Assembly: GCF_007990715.1 (NCBI RefSeq)
Contig: NZ_BJWY01000041.1
Span: 1-49,913 of the forward strand
Length of the DNA: 49,913 nucleotides
Direction: 5' to 3'
From: Nocardia seriolae NBRC 15557
Lineage (GTDB): Bacteria; Actinomycetota; Actinomycetes; Mycobacteriales; Mycobacteriaceae
Made by a program: the position numbers and the translations under genes. Within the stretch, counting starts at the first letter, position 1. Each line of letters opens with the position of its first letter. The notes beneath the pieces were generated by a model. That model was not told where the DNA came from, did no database searches, and saw only the letters and a program-made list of their open reading frames with translations. Shown here one piece after another: positions 8,132 to 15,668 of the stretch.

Positions 8132-8662
8132 TCAGTCGGGGATGTCGGGCGAGGAGTTCCGGCGTTGGCGACGGGACCTGCGCAGGGCGGGGTCGAGACG
8201 GGTTTGCATGAAGGCGTCGGCTTCGGGGCCGGGCAGGAACGCGGCGTCCAGCTCCGACAACCGGCGGCCGCTGTTGCGGTCGACGAAAACCGGGTCGATC
8301 CGTTCCCCGGAACTCTGGTCGACGAGTATCACCTGGCTGTCGCGTACCGCGGAGTGTTTGGCGCCCCAGTTGTAGAGGGCGACGATGACCGGTGCGAGGT
8401 CACGCCCGCTTTCGGTGGCCGGGTACTCGTAGCGGGGCGGATTCGCGCTGTACTGCACGCGTTCGACGAGTCCTGCCTCCGCCAGGGTGCGCAGTCGGCT
8501 GGTCAGCGTGGTCGGGGTGATGCCGAGGTTGCGTTCCAGCTCGTCGAAGCGGGTGAACCCGTCGAGGACATCGCGCATGATCAGCAGGGTCCACCAGTCG
8601 CCGACCTGTTCCAGGGCGCCCGCGATCGGGCAGCTCATTCCCTGAAAGCTCTTGCGCTGCAT
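8132..8662 (-). CDS. HxlR-family transcriptional regulator
   Basis: A 176-residue winged-helix regulator. The N-terminal CPIAGALEQVGDWWTLLIMR block, with its early cysteine, is diagnostic of HxlR/YodB-type regulators, several of which sense electrophiles or oxidants through this residue. The start is ATG 8662 (MQRKSFQGMSC). A C-terminal extension of about 75 residues beyond the core domain ends in an Arg-rich stretch. It is divergent from the NmrA-like reductase gene at 8775, a very common pairing that suggests it represses that gene. Confidence 0.9.
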   Translation of the reverse strand: MQRKSFQGMSCPIAGALEQVGDWWTLLIMRDVLDGFTRFDELERNLGITPTTLTSRLRTLAEAGLVERVQYSANPPRYEYPATESGRDLAPVIVALYNWGAKHSAVRDSQVILVDQSSGERIDPVFVDRNSGRRLSELDAAFLPGPEADAFMQTRLDPALRRSRRQRRNSSPDIPD

Positions 8663-8707
8663 CGAGGTTCCTTCCCGCGCGGCCCGTGGCGCGCCACCGA
8701 TCACCAG

Positions 8708-8728
8708 TTACTTGCATGATTGTAGTCA
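8708..8728. promoter_or_regulatory. Candidate HxlR operator
   Basis: In the 112-base divergent region, this 21-base segment has matching outer and central positions on both strands: an ACT near the left edge, AGT near the right edge and a central ATGAT. It fits the spaced ACT...AGT symmetry reported for some HxlR-type sites. The symmetry is imperfect, so this is only a candidate. Confidence 0.4.
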
Positions 8729-8774
8729 CTCGGTCTAGTGTCTGTCCGCACCCCCTCGGAAAGGACGGTCGCCC

Positions 8775-9713
8775 ATGACGTCATCGAAGGATTCCCGCCC
8801 GGCCACCCTGGTCATCGGCGCCACCGGACGGCACGGCCGCACCGGCGCGCGGGTCGTCGAACAACTGCTCTCCCATGGCCACAACGTCCGCGTGCTGACC
8901 CGTTCCACGGGTGTGCACACCGACGCGGCGGCCCGGCTCGGAGCCGGGATCGTGGTCGGTGACCTGCTGGATCGCCGCACGCTCGGCGCGGTCGTCGACG
9001 GCGTCGACCACGTGTACTTCACCTACCCGATCGCGGCGGGGGCACTGTCCGCGGCGGCCAATCTGGCCTCGGTCCTGCGCGCGGCGAAACTCTCACCGCG
9101 GTTGGTGGTGATGTCGATGGGCGTGTCGATGCCCGACAGCCCGAGTGCGCTGGGCCGCGAGCAGTGGATGGCCGAGGAGGCGCTGTCCTGGGCGGGCCTG
9201 GAACCGGTGGTGCTGCGATTCCGCGCGCTGTTCCACGAGAACATCCGGTTGCTGCACGGTCCCTCGATCCGCGCGAACGGCAGGTTCGCCAACAACTTCG
9301 GGGCCGGGCGGGTGCCGTGGATCGGCGGGCGCGACGCCGCCGATCTCGCGGTCGCGGCCCTGGTCGATCCGGATCGGTATCCGGCCGGCACGATCAGCTA
9401 TCCGATGGGCGTGGAGCTCTTGTCGCACGGCGAGATCGCCGATCTGATCGCGGCGGAGATCGGCAGCCCCGTCGAGTACACGACGATCTCGCGCGAAGCG
9501 TGGCGGGCCGAGTGGGACGCGGGCAGCGATGGTGTGATCAATCCGGCTATGGCCCAGCATATCTCGGCCATCGGCGAGAGTTTCTCCGCACCGCGACCGG
9601 GAGCGCCCGCCCCGGAATTCGACCCGCGTGCCGTGGCCGCCGACATCGGGCGCGCGCCGATGACCTTCGCGGAGTTCCTGCGCGCCAATCGCGATGAGTT
9701 CGCCCGGGGGTGA
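8775..9713 (+). CDS. NmrA-like NAD(P)-binding oxidoreductase
   Basis: A 312-residue atypical short-chain dehydrogenase. The dinucleotide-binding loop is VIGATGRHGRTG near residue 13, followed by ARVVEQLLSHGHNVRVLTR. NmrA-like proteins either reduce small electrophiles such as quinones or act as redox-sensing binding proteins. The central GREQWMAEEALSWAGLEPVV region resembles the substrate-side segment of quinone-oxidoreductase-like members. Divergent pairing with an HxlR regulator supports a role in electrophile or quinone stress. Confidence 0.87.
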   Translation: MTSSKDSRPATLVIGATGRHGRTGARVVEQLLSHGHNVRVLTRSTGVHTDAAARLGAGIVVGDLLDRRTLGAVVDGVDHVYFTYPIAAGALSAAANLASVLRAAKLSPRLVVMSMGVSMPDSPSALGREQWMAEEALSWAGLEPVVLRFRALFHENIRLLHGPSIRANGRFANNFGAGRVPWIGGRDAADLAVAALVDPDRYPAGTISYPMGVELLSHGEIADLIAAEIGSPVEYTTISREAWRAEWDAGSDGVINPAMAQHISAIGESFSAPRPGAPAPEFDPRAVAADIGRAPMTFAEFLRANRDEFARG

Positions 9714-9731
9714 ACCCCGCCCGCGCGGGGT
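9714..9731. terminator. Convergent hairpin after the NmrA-like gene
   Basis: ACCCCGC (9714-9720) and GCGGGGT (9725-9731) form a 7-base stem with a 4-base loop directly after the stop codon. The stem reaches the stop codon of the convergent regulator gene. There is no T tract, so any termination role is uncertain. Confidence 0.5.
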
Positions 9732-10300
9732 CACTCGACGCCGCCGACGCCGACATCGGGCAGGCCCTCGGTACGCCGCAGGCGATCGGCCATGGCGGCG
9801 AGCAGGTTCTGGGATTCCTCGCTCAGGTCGAAGGCACGGGTGGACAGCGCGCGCAAGCCGTGCAGTTGCAGGCGGGTCAGCAGGGCCAGATCGCTTGCGG
9901 TGGTGGCAAGTTGGGATTCGTCGGAGAGGTGGGTGGGGTGCACGCGGAAGTAGCGGGCCAGGGCGGCGACGGTTTCGCGGGAGGGGTCGGTGCGCAGGCC
10001 CGAACGCAGCTGGCTGAGGTAGGGCTTGGAGATGGGGTGGCCCCAGGCGGTGAGCTGGGCGGCGACCTCGCCGTTGGTGTGGGGGCGGGCGCCGGGGGTG
10101 TGTCCGGCGGCGAACAGGTCGTTGAGGCGGGCGGCGAAATCGGGGGCGACCGGGGCCGCCGCGCCGTGGACGGTGTGGAGTTGGGCGGCGCGGCGCGGGA
10201 TGCGGGCGTAGAGGCGGCGCAGGGCCGGTTCGTTGAGGGAGGACTGCTCGAGCAGGTCGGCGATGCGCGCCACCGGATCGGGGGCGTCGGCGGTGCTCAT
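9731..10300 (-). CDS. EspR-like XRE-family regulator
   Basis: A 189-residue protein whose residues from about 50 onward closely resemble mycobacterial EspR: FAARLNDLFAAG, a helix-turn-helix including GHPISKPYLSQLRSGLRT, and a C-terminal helical dimerisation region ending near LRRTEGLPDVG. EspR is a nucleoid-associated regulator of ESX-1 and cell-wall genes. This homologue has an N-terminal extension of about 50 residues of unknown function. Its ATG overlaps the stop of the upstream sigma-like gene by 4 bases, so the two are translated together. No ESX genes are present in the window, so the regulon cannot be inferred. Confidence 0.82.
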   Translation of the reverse strand: MSTADAPDPVARIADLLEQSSLNEPALRRLYARIPRRAAQLHTVHGAAAPVAPDFAARLNDLFAAGHTPGARPHTNGEVAAQLTAWGHPISKPYLSQLRSGLRTDPSRETVAALARYFRVHPTHLSDESQLATTASDLALLTRLQLHGLRALSTRAFDLSEESQNLLAAMADRLRRTEGLPDVGVGGVE

Positions 10301-11010
10301 CGGTCGGGCTCCTTGCCGTCGAGGCCGGTCCTCCAGCCGTGGTCGCGTTTGAGGCGGGCCCAGCGCTGTTCGACCGCGCCTACCGAGGGGAAGCCGAACA
10401 GATGCTGGATCTCGCTGCCGTGCAGGCCCATTGCCTTGCCCCACACCAGTCCGCGGTCGCGGTCGGGCAGTCCGGCCAGGCGGCTGCGGAAGGCCAGTCG
10501 GTCCACCACCGAACCGGCCACGTCCTCGGTGGAGGCCAGCACGTCCATCAGGTCCGGGCCGTCGGCGGTCACCACGGTGACCGCGCCCGCGGCGTGGAAC
10601 CGGTACAGGTCCCCGGTGCGGCGGCTGCGCCGGAACTGCTCGACGAAGGCCAGCACGCACGCGCCGATGAAGTAGCTGGCCAGGCTCGCGCCCAGCTCCG
10701 GGCTCCAGCCGTCGCCGTCGATGGCGTTGCGGCGGAAGCGTTCCAGTGCGCGGGTGACCGTCTCCTGGACGAAATCCTCCGCGAAGCGGGTCTCCACCAG
10801 GGCGCGCTCCTGCGGGGTGGGCCGCAGCGGCATGCGTTTGCGTTCGGCCACGGTGAAAATCCAGCCGCTGCGTATCCACGGCCCCAGTACCGCCAATCCG
10901 TGGCGAACCAGTCTGTCTGCCAGCAGTCTCCAGGCGGGACCCTCGAATCCGGCCTTGCGAACCAGCTCGAACAGCTCATGTTCGACCGGATATCTCTCGG
11001 GATCGGTCAT
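10297..11010 (-). CDS. Sigma-70-like (ECF-type) protein
   Basis: A 237-residue protein with a region-2-like helix (FVQETVTRALERFRR). A C-terminal segment (LPDRDRGLVWGKAMGLHGSEIQHLF) resembles sigma region 4, with a helix-turn-helix whose likely recognition helix is around PSVGAVEQRWARL. An extra 70-residue N-terminal part is not typical of ECF factors. Translation is coupled to the EspR-like gene through a 4-base overlap. No anti-sigma gene is visible. A diverged sigma-like DNA-binding protein is an alternative to an active sigma factor. Confidence 0.7.
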   Translation of the reverse strand: MTDPERYPVEHELFELVRKAGFEGPAWRLLADRLVRHGLAVLGPWIRSGWIFTVAERKRMPLRPTPQERALVETRFAEDFVQETVTRALERFRRNAIDGDGWSPELGASLASYFIGACVLAFVEQFRRSRRTGDLYRFHAAGAVTVVTADGPDLMDVLASTEDVAGSVVDRLAFRSRLAGLPDRDRGLVWGKAMGLHGSEIQHLFGFPSVGAVEQRWARLKRDHGWRTGLDGKEPDR

Positions 11011-11146
11011 GTCGTCGGTGTCCTCAACCCCTGCACCTCCTGATCGCTGACGAACACGTTATAGCGATGGCAAACTCGCTGCCCCTCTTTCAGCTAATGA
11101 CCAGTATCCGCGAGCGTGTAAATCGTTCCTTGACAGACCTTTTCGC

Positions 11147-11163
11147 GTAAAGGCAGCATTTAC
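11147..11163. repeat. Inverted repeat just upstream of the 11166 gene
   Basis: GTAAA (11147-11151) and TTTAC (11159-11163) flank a 7-base spacer immediately before the start codon, and a further GTAAA occurs at 11118-11122. A TTGACA hexamer at 11130-11135 could be a -35 element, although no good -10 is apparent. The position suits autoregulation by the encoded HTH protein. Confidence 0.35.
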
Positions 11164-11165
11164 AT

Positions 11166-11687
11166 ATGAGTGATCCCCAGCACAGAGACCCCGCCGACGA
11201 GCGCGCGGTTCTGGCAAAACTATTGTCCACCAACGCCGAATTCGTCGCCGAGGTGCTGCGCCCACCCGAGGGTAAATCGGCACCGTCGGTCATGGCGGCC
11301 CTGCGCGCGGCGCGCAGCCTCGACGGTGTCGTCGACGATGTGCTGCGCTCGCTGGTGCGCCAGGCTCGCGAGGAGGGCCGCACCTGGGCCGAGATCGGCG
11401 AAATCTTCGGCACCTCACGACAAGCCGCGTTCCAGCGCTTCGGGGGCGCCGGGGCCGGATTCCAGATCCCGCCGGTGCCGCCCATGCCCGAGATGCCGCC
11501 CCTGCCGCCGCTGCCCGACCCGCCCGAATGGCCGAAAATGCCTGGTATGCCGAAGATTCCGGGCATGCCCCAGATGCCCGGCCGGCCCTTCGGCGGCCAC
11601 GAGCACCACGGCCACCACCCGCACGGACCCGGCCACCAGCACCCCGGCCCGCACGGCCACCCGCGCGAGGACGAGCCCGGCGAATGA
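11166..11687 (+). CDS. HTH-domain protein with Pro/Met-rich and His-rich tail
   Basis: A 173-residue protein. The N-terminal half (about 1-95) is helical and contains a likely helix-turn-helix, EGRTWAEIGEIFGTSRQAAF. The rest is low complexity: repeated P-x-M-P units such as PPMPEMPPLPPLPDPPEWP and KMPGMPKIPGMPQMPG, then a histidine-rich end (GGHEHHGHHPHGPGHQH). Histidine clusters of this type bind Ni2+, Cu2+ or Zn2+. No exact family is recognised. The gene is divergent from the sigma-like/EspR-like pair. Confidence 0.75.
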   Translation: MSDPQHRDPADERAVLAKLLSTNAEFVAEVLRPPEGKSAPSVMAALRAARSLDGVVDDVLRSLVRQAREEGRTWAEIGEIFGTSRQAAFQRFGGAGAGFQIPPVPPMPEMPPLPPLPDPPEWPKMPGMPKIPGMPQMPGRPFGGHEHHGHHPHGPGHQHPGPHGHPREDEPGE

Positions 11688-11854
11688 GCGCGGCGGGCAT
11701 CGAGGCCCCCGCGCCCGCGGCTGTGCATCCCACGCCGCTATCGCTGCGACGCGCCCGGTTCGATCGATTCCCGCGAACCTCGGCCGATGTGGGCGCGCGT
11801 CGGCAATAATGCTGGTCGCCTGCTCAATTCATCGTCCATCGGATGAGGAGCCCC

Positions 11855-13180
11855 ATGCGCACCCGCACCCGCCGCCGCGCCGCCGTCGCGCTGGCCGCCG
11901 CCGCGACCGCCCTGCTCGCGAGCGCGACCCCGGCCGGTGCGCGGCCCGCCCCGGCGAGTCTGCCGGGGCTGGGCGCGGACTTCTCCTGGGGTGTGGCCGC
12001 GGCGGGCTTGCAGAACGAAGGCCATGCGCCCGACAGCAATTGGCGGCGCTATGTGGCCACCCATCCCGATTACGACCGCTACGGCGAGAGTGTCGACTTC
12101 TACGATCGCTACCCCTCCGACCTTGCGCTGGCGCGCGAGCTGGGTGTGAACACCTATCGGCTCAGCATCGAGTGGGCGCGGGTGCAGCCGCAGCCCGGGG
12201 TGTGGGACGAGGCGGGATTCGCCTTCTACGACAAGGTGATCGCGGCCATCCGGGCGGCGGGCATGCGCCCGATGATCACCCTGGACCACTGGGTGTATCC
12301 GGGCTGGGAAGCCGATCGCGGCGGCTGGGGGAATCCGGGAATGGCCGAGGACTGGCTGACGAATATGCGCGCGGTGGTCGACCGCTACGCTGCGGCCGAT
12401 CCGATGTGGGTGACCATCAACGAGCCCTTCGCCTACATCATGAACGAGGTCCGCAACGGCGGCCTGCCCGCGAGCGAGTCGCTCACCATGCAGGCGCGAC
12501 TGGCCCAGGCGCACAACAGCATCTACGACTACATCCACGCCCGCCGGCCCGAGGCGATGGTGACCAGCAATGTCGCCTACGTGCCCGCCGCCGACCAGAT
12601 CGTCAACGGCGGCATGCTCGATCTGATCGCGGCCAAGCTCGATTTCGTCGGCATCGACTACTACTACGGCCTGTCCCCCGACACGGCCGCCCGCTACACC
12701 GCCTTCGCCGCTTCCGAACTGTGGAAGCTGCCGCTACAGGCCGACGGCATCTATTACACCCTGCGCCATTTCGCCCAGCGCTTCCCCGGCAAGCCGCTCT
12801 ACATCGTGGAGAACGGCATGCCCACCGACAACGGCGCACCCCGCGCCGACGGCTACACCCGCGCCGCGGACCTGCGCGACACGATCTACTGGTTGCAGCG
12901 CGCCAAGGCCGACGGCATGAACGTGATCGGCTACAACTACTGGAGCCTCACCGACAACTACGAGTGGGGTTCCTACACACCGCGTTTCGGCCTCTACACC
13001 GTCGATGCGCTGACCGATCCGACTCTGACCCGCCGCCCCACCGACGCCGTGGACGCCTACCGCGCGATCGTCCACGACGCCGGTGTCCCGGCCGGGTACC
13101 TGCCCACCCGGCCGCCGGCGACCTGCTCGCTGGTCGACGCCCTCGACAGCTGCGCCGACCCGGTCGCCGTCCCCGGATAG
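11855..13180 (+). CDS. Exported glycoside hydrolase family 1 beta-glycosidase (copy 1)
   Basis: A 441-residue GH1 protein with an N-terminal signal peptide (basic RTRTRRR region, Ala-rich core, likely cleavage near PAGA-RPAP). The acid/base glutamate is Glu190 in TINEP and the nucleophile is Glu319 in YIVENG; YNYWSLTDNYEW is also typical. Most bacterial GH1 enzymes are cytoplasmic, so export suggests action on an extracellular glycoside. The start is taken at ATG 11855 with GAGGAG upstream; ATG 11843 overlaps that site. A second copy follows at 13504 in the same orientation. The substrate is not inferable. Confidence 0.9.
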   Translation: MRTRTRRRAAVALAAAATALLASATPAGARPAPASLPGLGADFSWGVAAAGLQNEGHAPDSNWRRYVATHPDYDRYGESVDFYDRYPSDLALARELGVNTYRLSIEWARVQPQPGVWDEAGFAFYDKVIAAIRAAGMRPMITLDHWVYPGWEADRGGWGNPGMAEDWLTNMRAVVDRYAAADPMWVTINEPFAYIMNEVRNGGLPASESLTMQARLAQAHNSIYDYIHARRPEAMVTSNVAYVPAADQIVNGGMLDLIAAKLDFVGIDYYYGLSPDTAARYTAFAASELWKLPLQADGIYYTLRHFAQRFPGKPLYIVENGMPTDNGAPRADGYTRAADLRDTIYWLQRAKADGMNVIGYNYWSLTDNYEWGSYTPRFGLYTVDALTDPTLTRRPTDAVDAYRAIVHDAGVPAGYLPTRPPATCSLVDALDSCADPVAVPG

Positions 13181-13503
13181 TCCTCGACCGGATCCGCGAT
13201 CTCGAGCTGTTTGCACCGGACTGTGACTCCCCCTCCTGAAACTGCTTGGGCCACAGACCGGTACGCCCCGAACGGTAGGCCCGCACGAGTGATCCGCGAC
13301 ACCCCGCCCCGCGGGCGCGACCGCAAAGATGCCGGTGAGGGCCTCGCACCGGTTTTCCGGACCGGAAAACCGCCGCGCGACCGGCGCGGTCTCGGAGCAA
13401 TCGGTCGGTGCGACACGCCCGCCGCTGACCCGGAATTCAGCTAACTGACAGCTACGCTCCGAATCGGGACATTCCGACCACCGGTCCCGGAGGAGGAGCC
13501 CCG
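13181..13503. other. Intergenic region between the two GH1 genes
   Basis: The 323 bases contain no gene. The one striking element is the palindrome at 13350-13372, described separately. A promoter for the second GH1 gene probably lies between it and 13500. Confidence 0.6.
13350..13372. promoter_or_regulatory. Perfect 23-base palindrome between GH1 genes
   Basis: CGGTTTTCCGG (13350-13360) and CCGGAAAACCG (13362-13372) are perfect complements around a single central A. There is no following T run, and the site is 170 bases after the upstream stop and 131 bases before the downstream start. A transcription-factor operator is more likely than a terminator. Confidence 0.6.
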
Positions 13504-14859
13504 ATGCGCAGACGCCTGCACGCCCTCGTCCTGGCCGGGCTCGCCGCGGCCGCGACGCTGCTGCCGGTGGCCGGTGTCGCCCACTCCACCCCGCCCGCCC
13601 CGCCCGCTCCGGGTGCGCGCGGCGGGCTGGGACCGGATTTCCTGTGGGGTGTGGCCGCTTCGGGCTTCCAGTCCGAGGGCCATGCGCCCGACAGCAACTG
13701 GATGCACTACATCGACGCCAACTCCGGCTGGGACCGCTACCGCAATTCCATCGACTTCCGCTCCCGCTACCCCAATGACATCGCCCTGGCCGCGAGCCTG
13801 GGGGTCAAGGTGTTCCGCATCGGCATCGAATGGGCGCGGCTGCAACCCGAGCCCGGGGTGTGGGACGAGGAGGGTTTCGCCTTCTACGACCGGGTGGTCG
13901 ACGACATCGTGGCCAATGGCATGGAACCCATGCTCACCCTGGACCATTGGGTGTACCCGGGCTGGGAGGCCGAGCGCGGCGGCTGGCGCAATCCGGAGAT
14001 GGTGGCCGATTGGCTGAGCAATGCCCGCAAGGTGGTCGACCGCTACACCTCGCGAAATCCGGTGTGGGTCACGGTGAACGAGCCGGTCGCCTACATCCAG
14101 CACGAGGTGCGCCAGAACGGCACCGACGCCGACGCGATGCTCGACAAGGTCGCCCAGGTGCACAACGAGATCTACGACTACATCCACCAGGTGCAGCCCA
14201 ACGCGCTGGTGACCAGCAATGTCGGGTATGTGGCGGGCGCGGAGTCGCAGGTCAACGGGCCGCTGGTGGAGCGCATCGGCGACAAGCTGGATTTCATCGG
14301 CGTGGACTACTACTTCGCGCCCGAGTCGCCCAAGTCCAATGCGGTGAATCTGCCCGACGGTTCGGCCGCGCCGCCGGCGGGGATGTGGGACCTGCCGATC
14401 CGGCCCGAGGGCATCTACTATGCGCTGCAGCATTATTCGCAGAAGTTCCCGGGTAAGCCGCTGTGGGTGGTGGAGAACGGGATGCCCACCGAGAACGGCA
14501 TGCCACGCGCCGACGGCTACACCCGCTCCGATCACCTGCGCGACACCGTGTACTGGCTGACCCGGGCCAAGGCCGACGGCATGAACATCGTCGGCTACAA
14601 CTACTGGAGTCTCACCGACAATTACGAGTGGGGTTCCTACGCACCGCGTTTCGGCCTCTACACCGTGGACGCGCTCACCGATCCGAACCTCGCGCGCAAG
14701 CCCACCGACGCGGTGGACACCTACCGCCAGGTCATCACCGCCCACGGGGTCCCCACCGGATACGAGCCGGTCCGCTTCCCGGCGGAGTGCCATCTGGTCG
14801 ATCCGCCCGCCAGCTGCGACTCCCCCGTCACCGTCCCCAGCGTGGCCCCGGCTCCGTGA
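13504..14859 (+). CDS. Exported glycoside hydrolase family 1 beta-glycosidase (copy 2)
   Basis: A 451-residue paralogue of the preceding enzyme with its own signal peptide (cleavage likely near GVAHS). The acid/base is Glu193 (TVNEP), the nucleophile is Glu324 (WVVENG), and the SLTDNYEWGSY block is shared. It differs from copy 1 by an insertion of about 15 residues around NAVNLPDGSAAPPAG near the active-site loops, which may change substrate preference. GAGGAGGAG precedes the ATG. High similarity in tandem implies local duplication. Whether both secreted enzymes act on the same host or plant glycosides cannot be told from sequence. Confidence 0.9.
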   Translation: MRRRLHALVLAGLAAAATLLPVAGVAHSTPPAPPAPGARGGLGPDFLWGVAASGFQSEGHAPDSNWMHYIDANSGWDRYRNSIDFRSRYPNDIALAASLGVKVFRIGIEWARLQPEPGVWDEEGFAFYDRVVDDIVANGMEPMLTLDHWVYPGWEAERGGWRNPEMVADWLSNARKVVDRYTSRNPVWVTVNEPVAYIQHEVRQNGTDADAMLDKVAQVHNEIYDYIHQVQPNALVTSNVGYVAGAESQVNGPLVERIGDKLDFIGVDYYFAPESPKSNAVNLPDGSAAPPAGMWDLPIRPEGIYYALQHYSQKFPGKPLWVVENGMPTENGMPRADGYTRSDHLRDTVYWLTRAKADGMNIVGYNYWSLTDNYEWGSYAPRFGLYTVDALTDPNLARKPTDAVDTYRQVITAHGVPTGYEPVRFPAECHLVDPPASCDSPVTVPSVAPAP

Positions 14860-14890
14860 ACCGGTCGGGCCCGGCGTGATCGGGTCGGGC

Positions 14891-15568
14891 TCAGCGCTCG
14901 CCTTGGCGCACCGCCCGCTCGATCTCCTCGACCAGGGTGGACCCGCCGACCTCGTGCGCCGCGGCCCGGAACCGATCCCGGAAGCGGTCCAGGTCGTAGC
15001 CCACGCCCTCGCCGCTGTACTCCGCACCCGAGGCCTCGCGAATGACCCGGACCATCTCGTCCGCCAGCGCGGCGATGTGAGAGCGAATCAGCTTGCGCAG
15101 CACGCCCGACAGGGCGATATCGGTGCCGACGTCGTAGAGGATGAGCGCGCCCGAGAGCATGGCCGGTTCCGGCACCCGCCACCGCTCGCCGTACGCCTCG
15201 AGGTATCCGGCCGCCATCAGATCGTCGAGGATCTCGGCGCGGCGATCGCCGAGCAATTGCGTCAGGGCGGCGTCGTCGAGGATCGTGCCCGCCTCGGGGT
15301 CGCCGCTGTAGCCCGGATCGAAGACCTCGCGCCAGTCCCCGTCCCCGGGCACCTCGGCGTCGAACACCTCGCGGATCGCGTCCAGGCGCAGCCCGCGCGC
15401 CTGCATGGCGGTGATCGCACGCAGCCGCTCGAGGTGCTCGGGCCCGTACACCGCCTCCTTGCCGGCCCGCCCGGGCTTGGGCAGCACCCCGACCGAGTGG
15501 TAGTAGCGGATGGTGCGGGCGGCCACCCCGCTGAGTTCGGCGAGTTGCAGACGGCTGAATCGATCCAC
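14891..15568 (-). CDS. MerR-family transcriptional regulator
   Basis: A 225-residue MerR-type regulator with an N-terminal winged helix (LAELSGVAARTIRYYHSVGVLPKPGR), a short linker helix and a C-terminal domain of about 150 residues not resembling the metal-binding loop of MerR. It therefore probably senses a small molecule. The frame only permits a GTG start near 15568 or a longer, poorly supported N terminus. It is divergent from the choD-like gene and convergent with the second GH1 gene; either could be its target. Confidence 0.85.
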   Translation of the reverse strand: MDRFSRLQLAELSGVAARTIRYYHSVGVLPKPGRAGKEAVYGPEHLERLRAITAMQARGLRLDAIREVFDAEVPGDGDWREVFDPGYSGDPEAGTILDDAALTQLLGDRRAEILDDLMAAGYLEAYGERWRVPEPAMLSGALILYDVGTDIALSGVLRKLIRSHIAALADEMVRVIREASGAEYSGEGVGYDLDRFRDRFRAAAHEVGGSTLVEEIERAVRQGER

Positions 15569-15668
15569 GCGAACAGCATAGAGACCGCTACCGGCCGACG
15601 TTGACACCCACAACTGTCCGCATTAGCGTAACCGCCGCCACACTGTCGACGACGACAAGGGAGAATCC

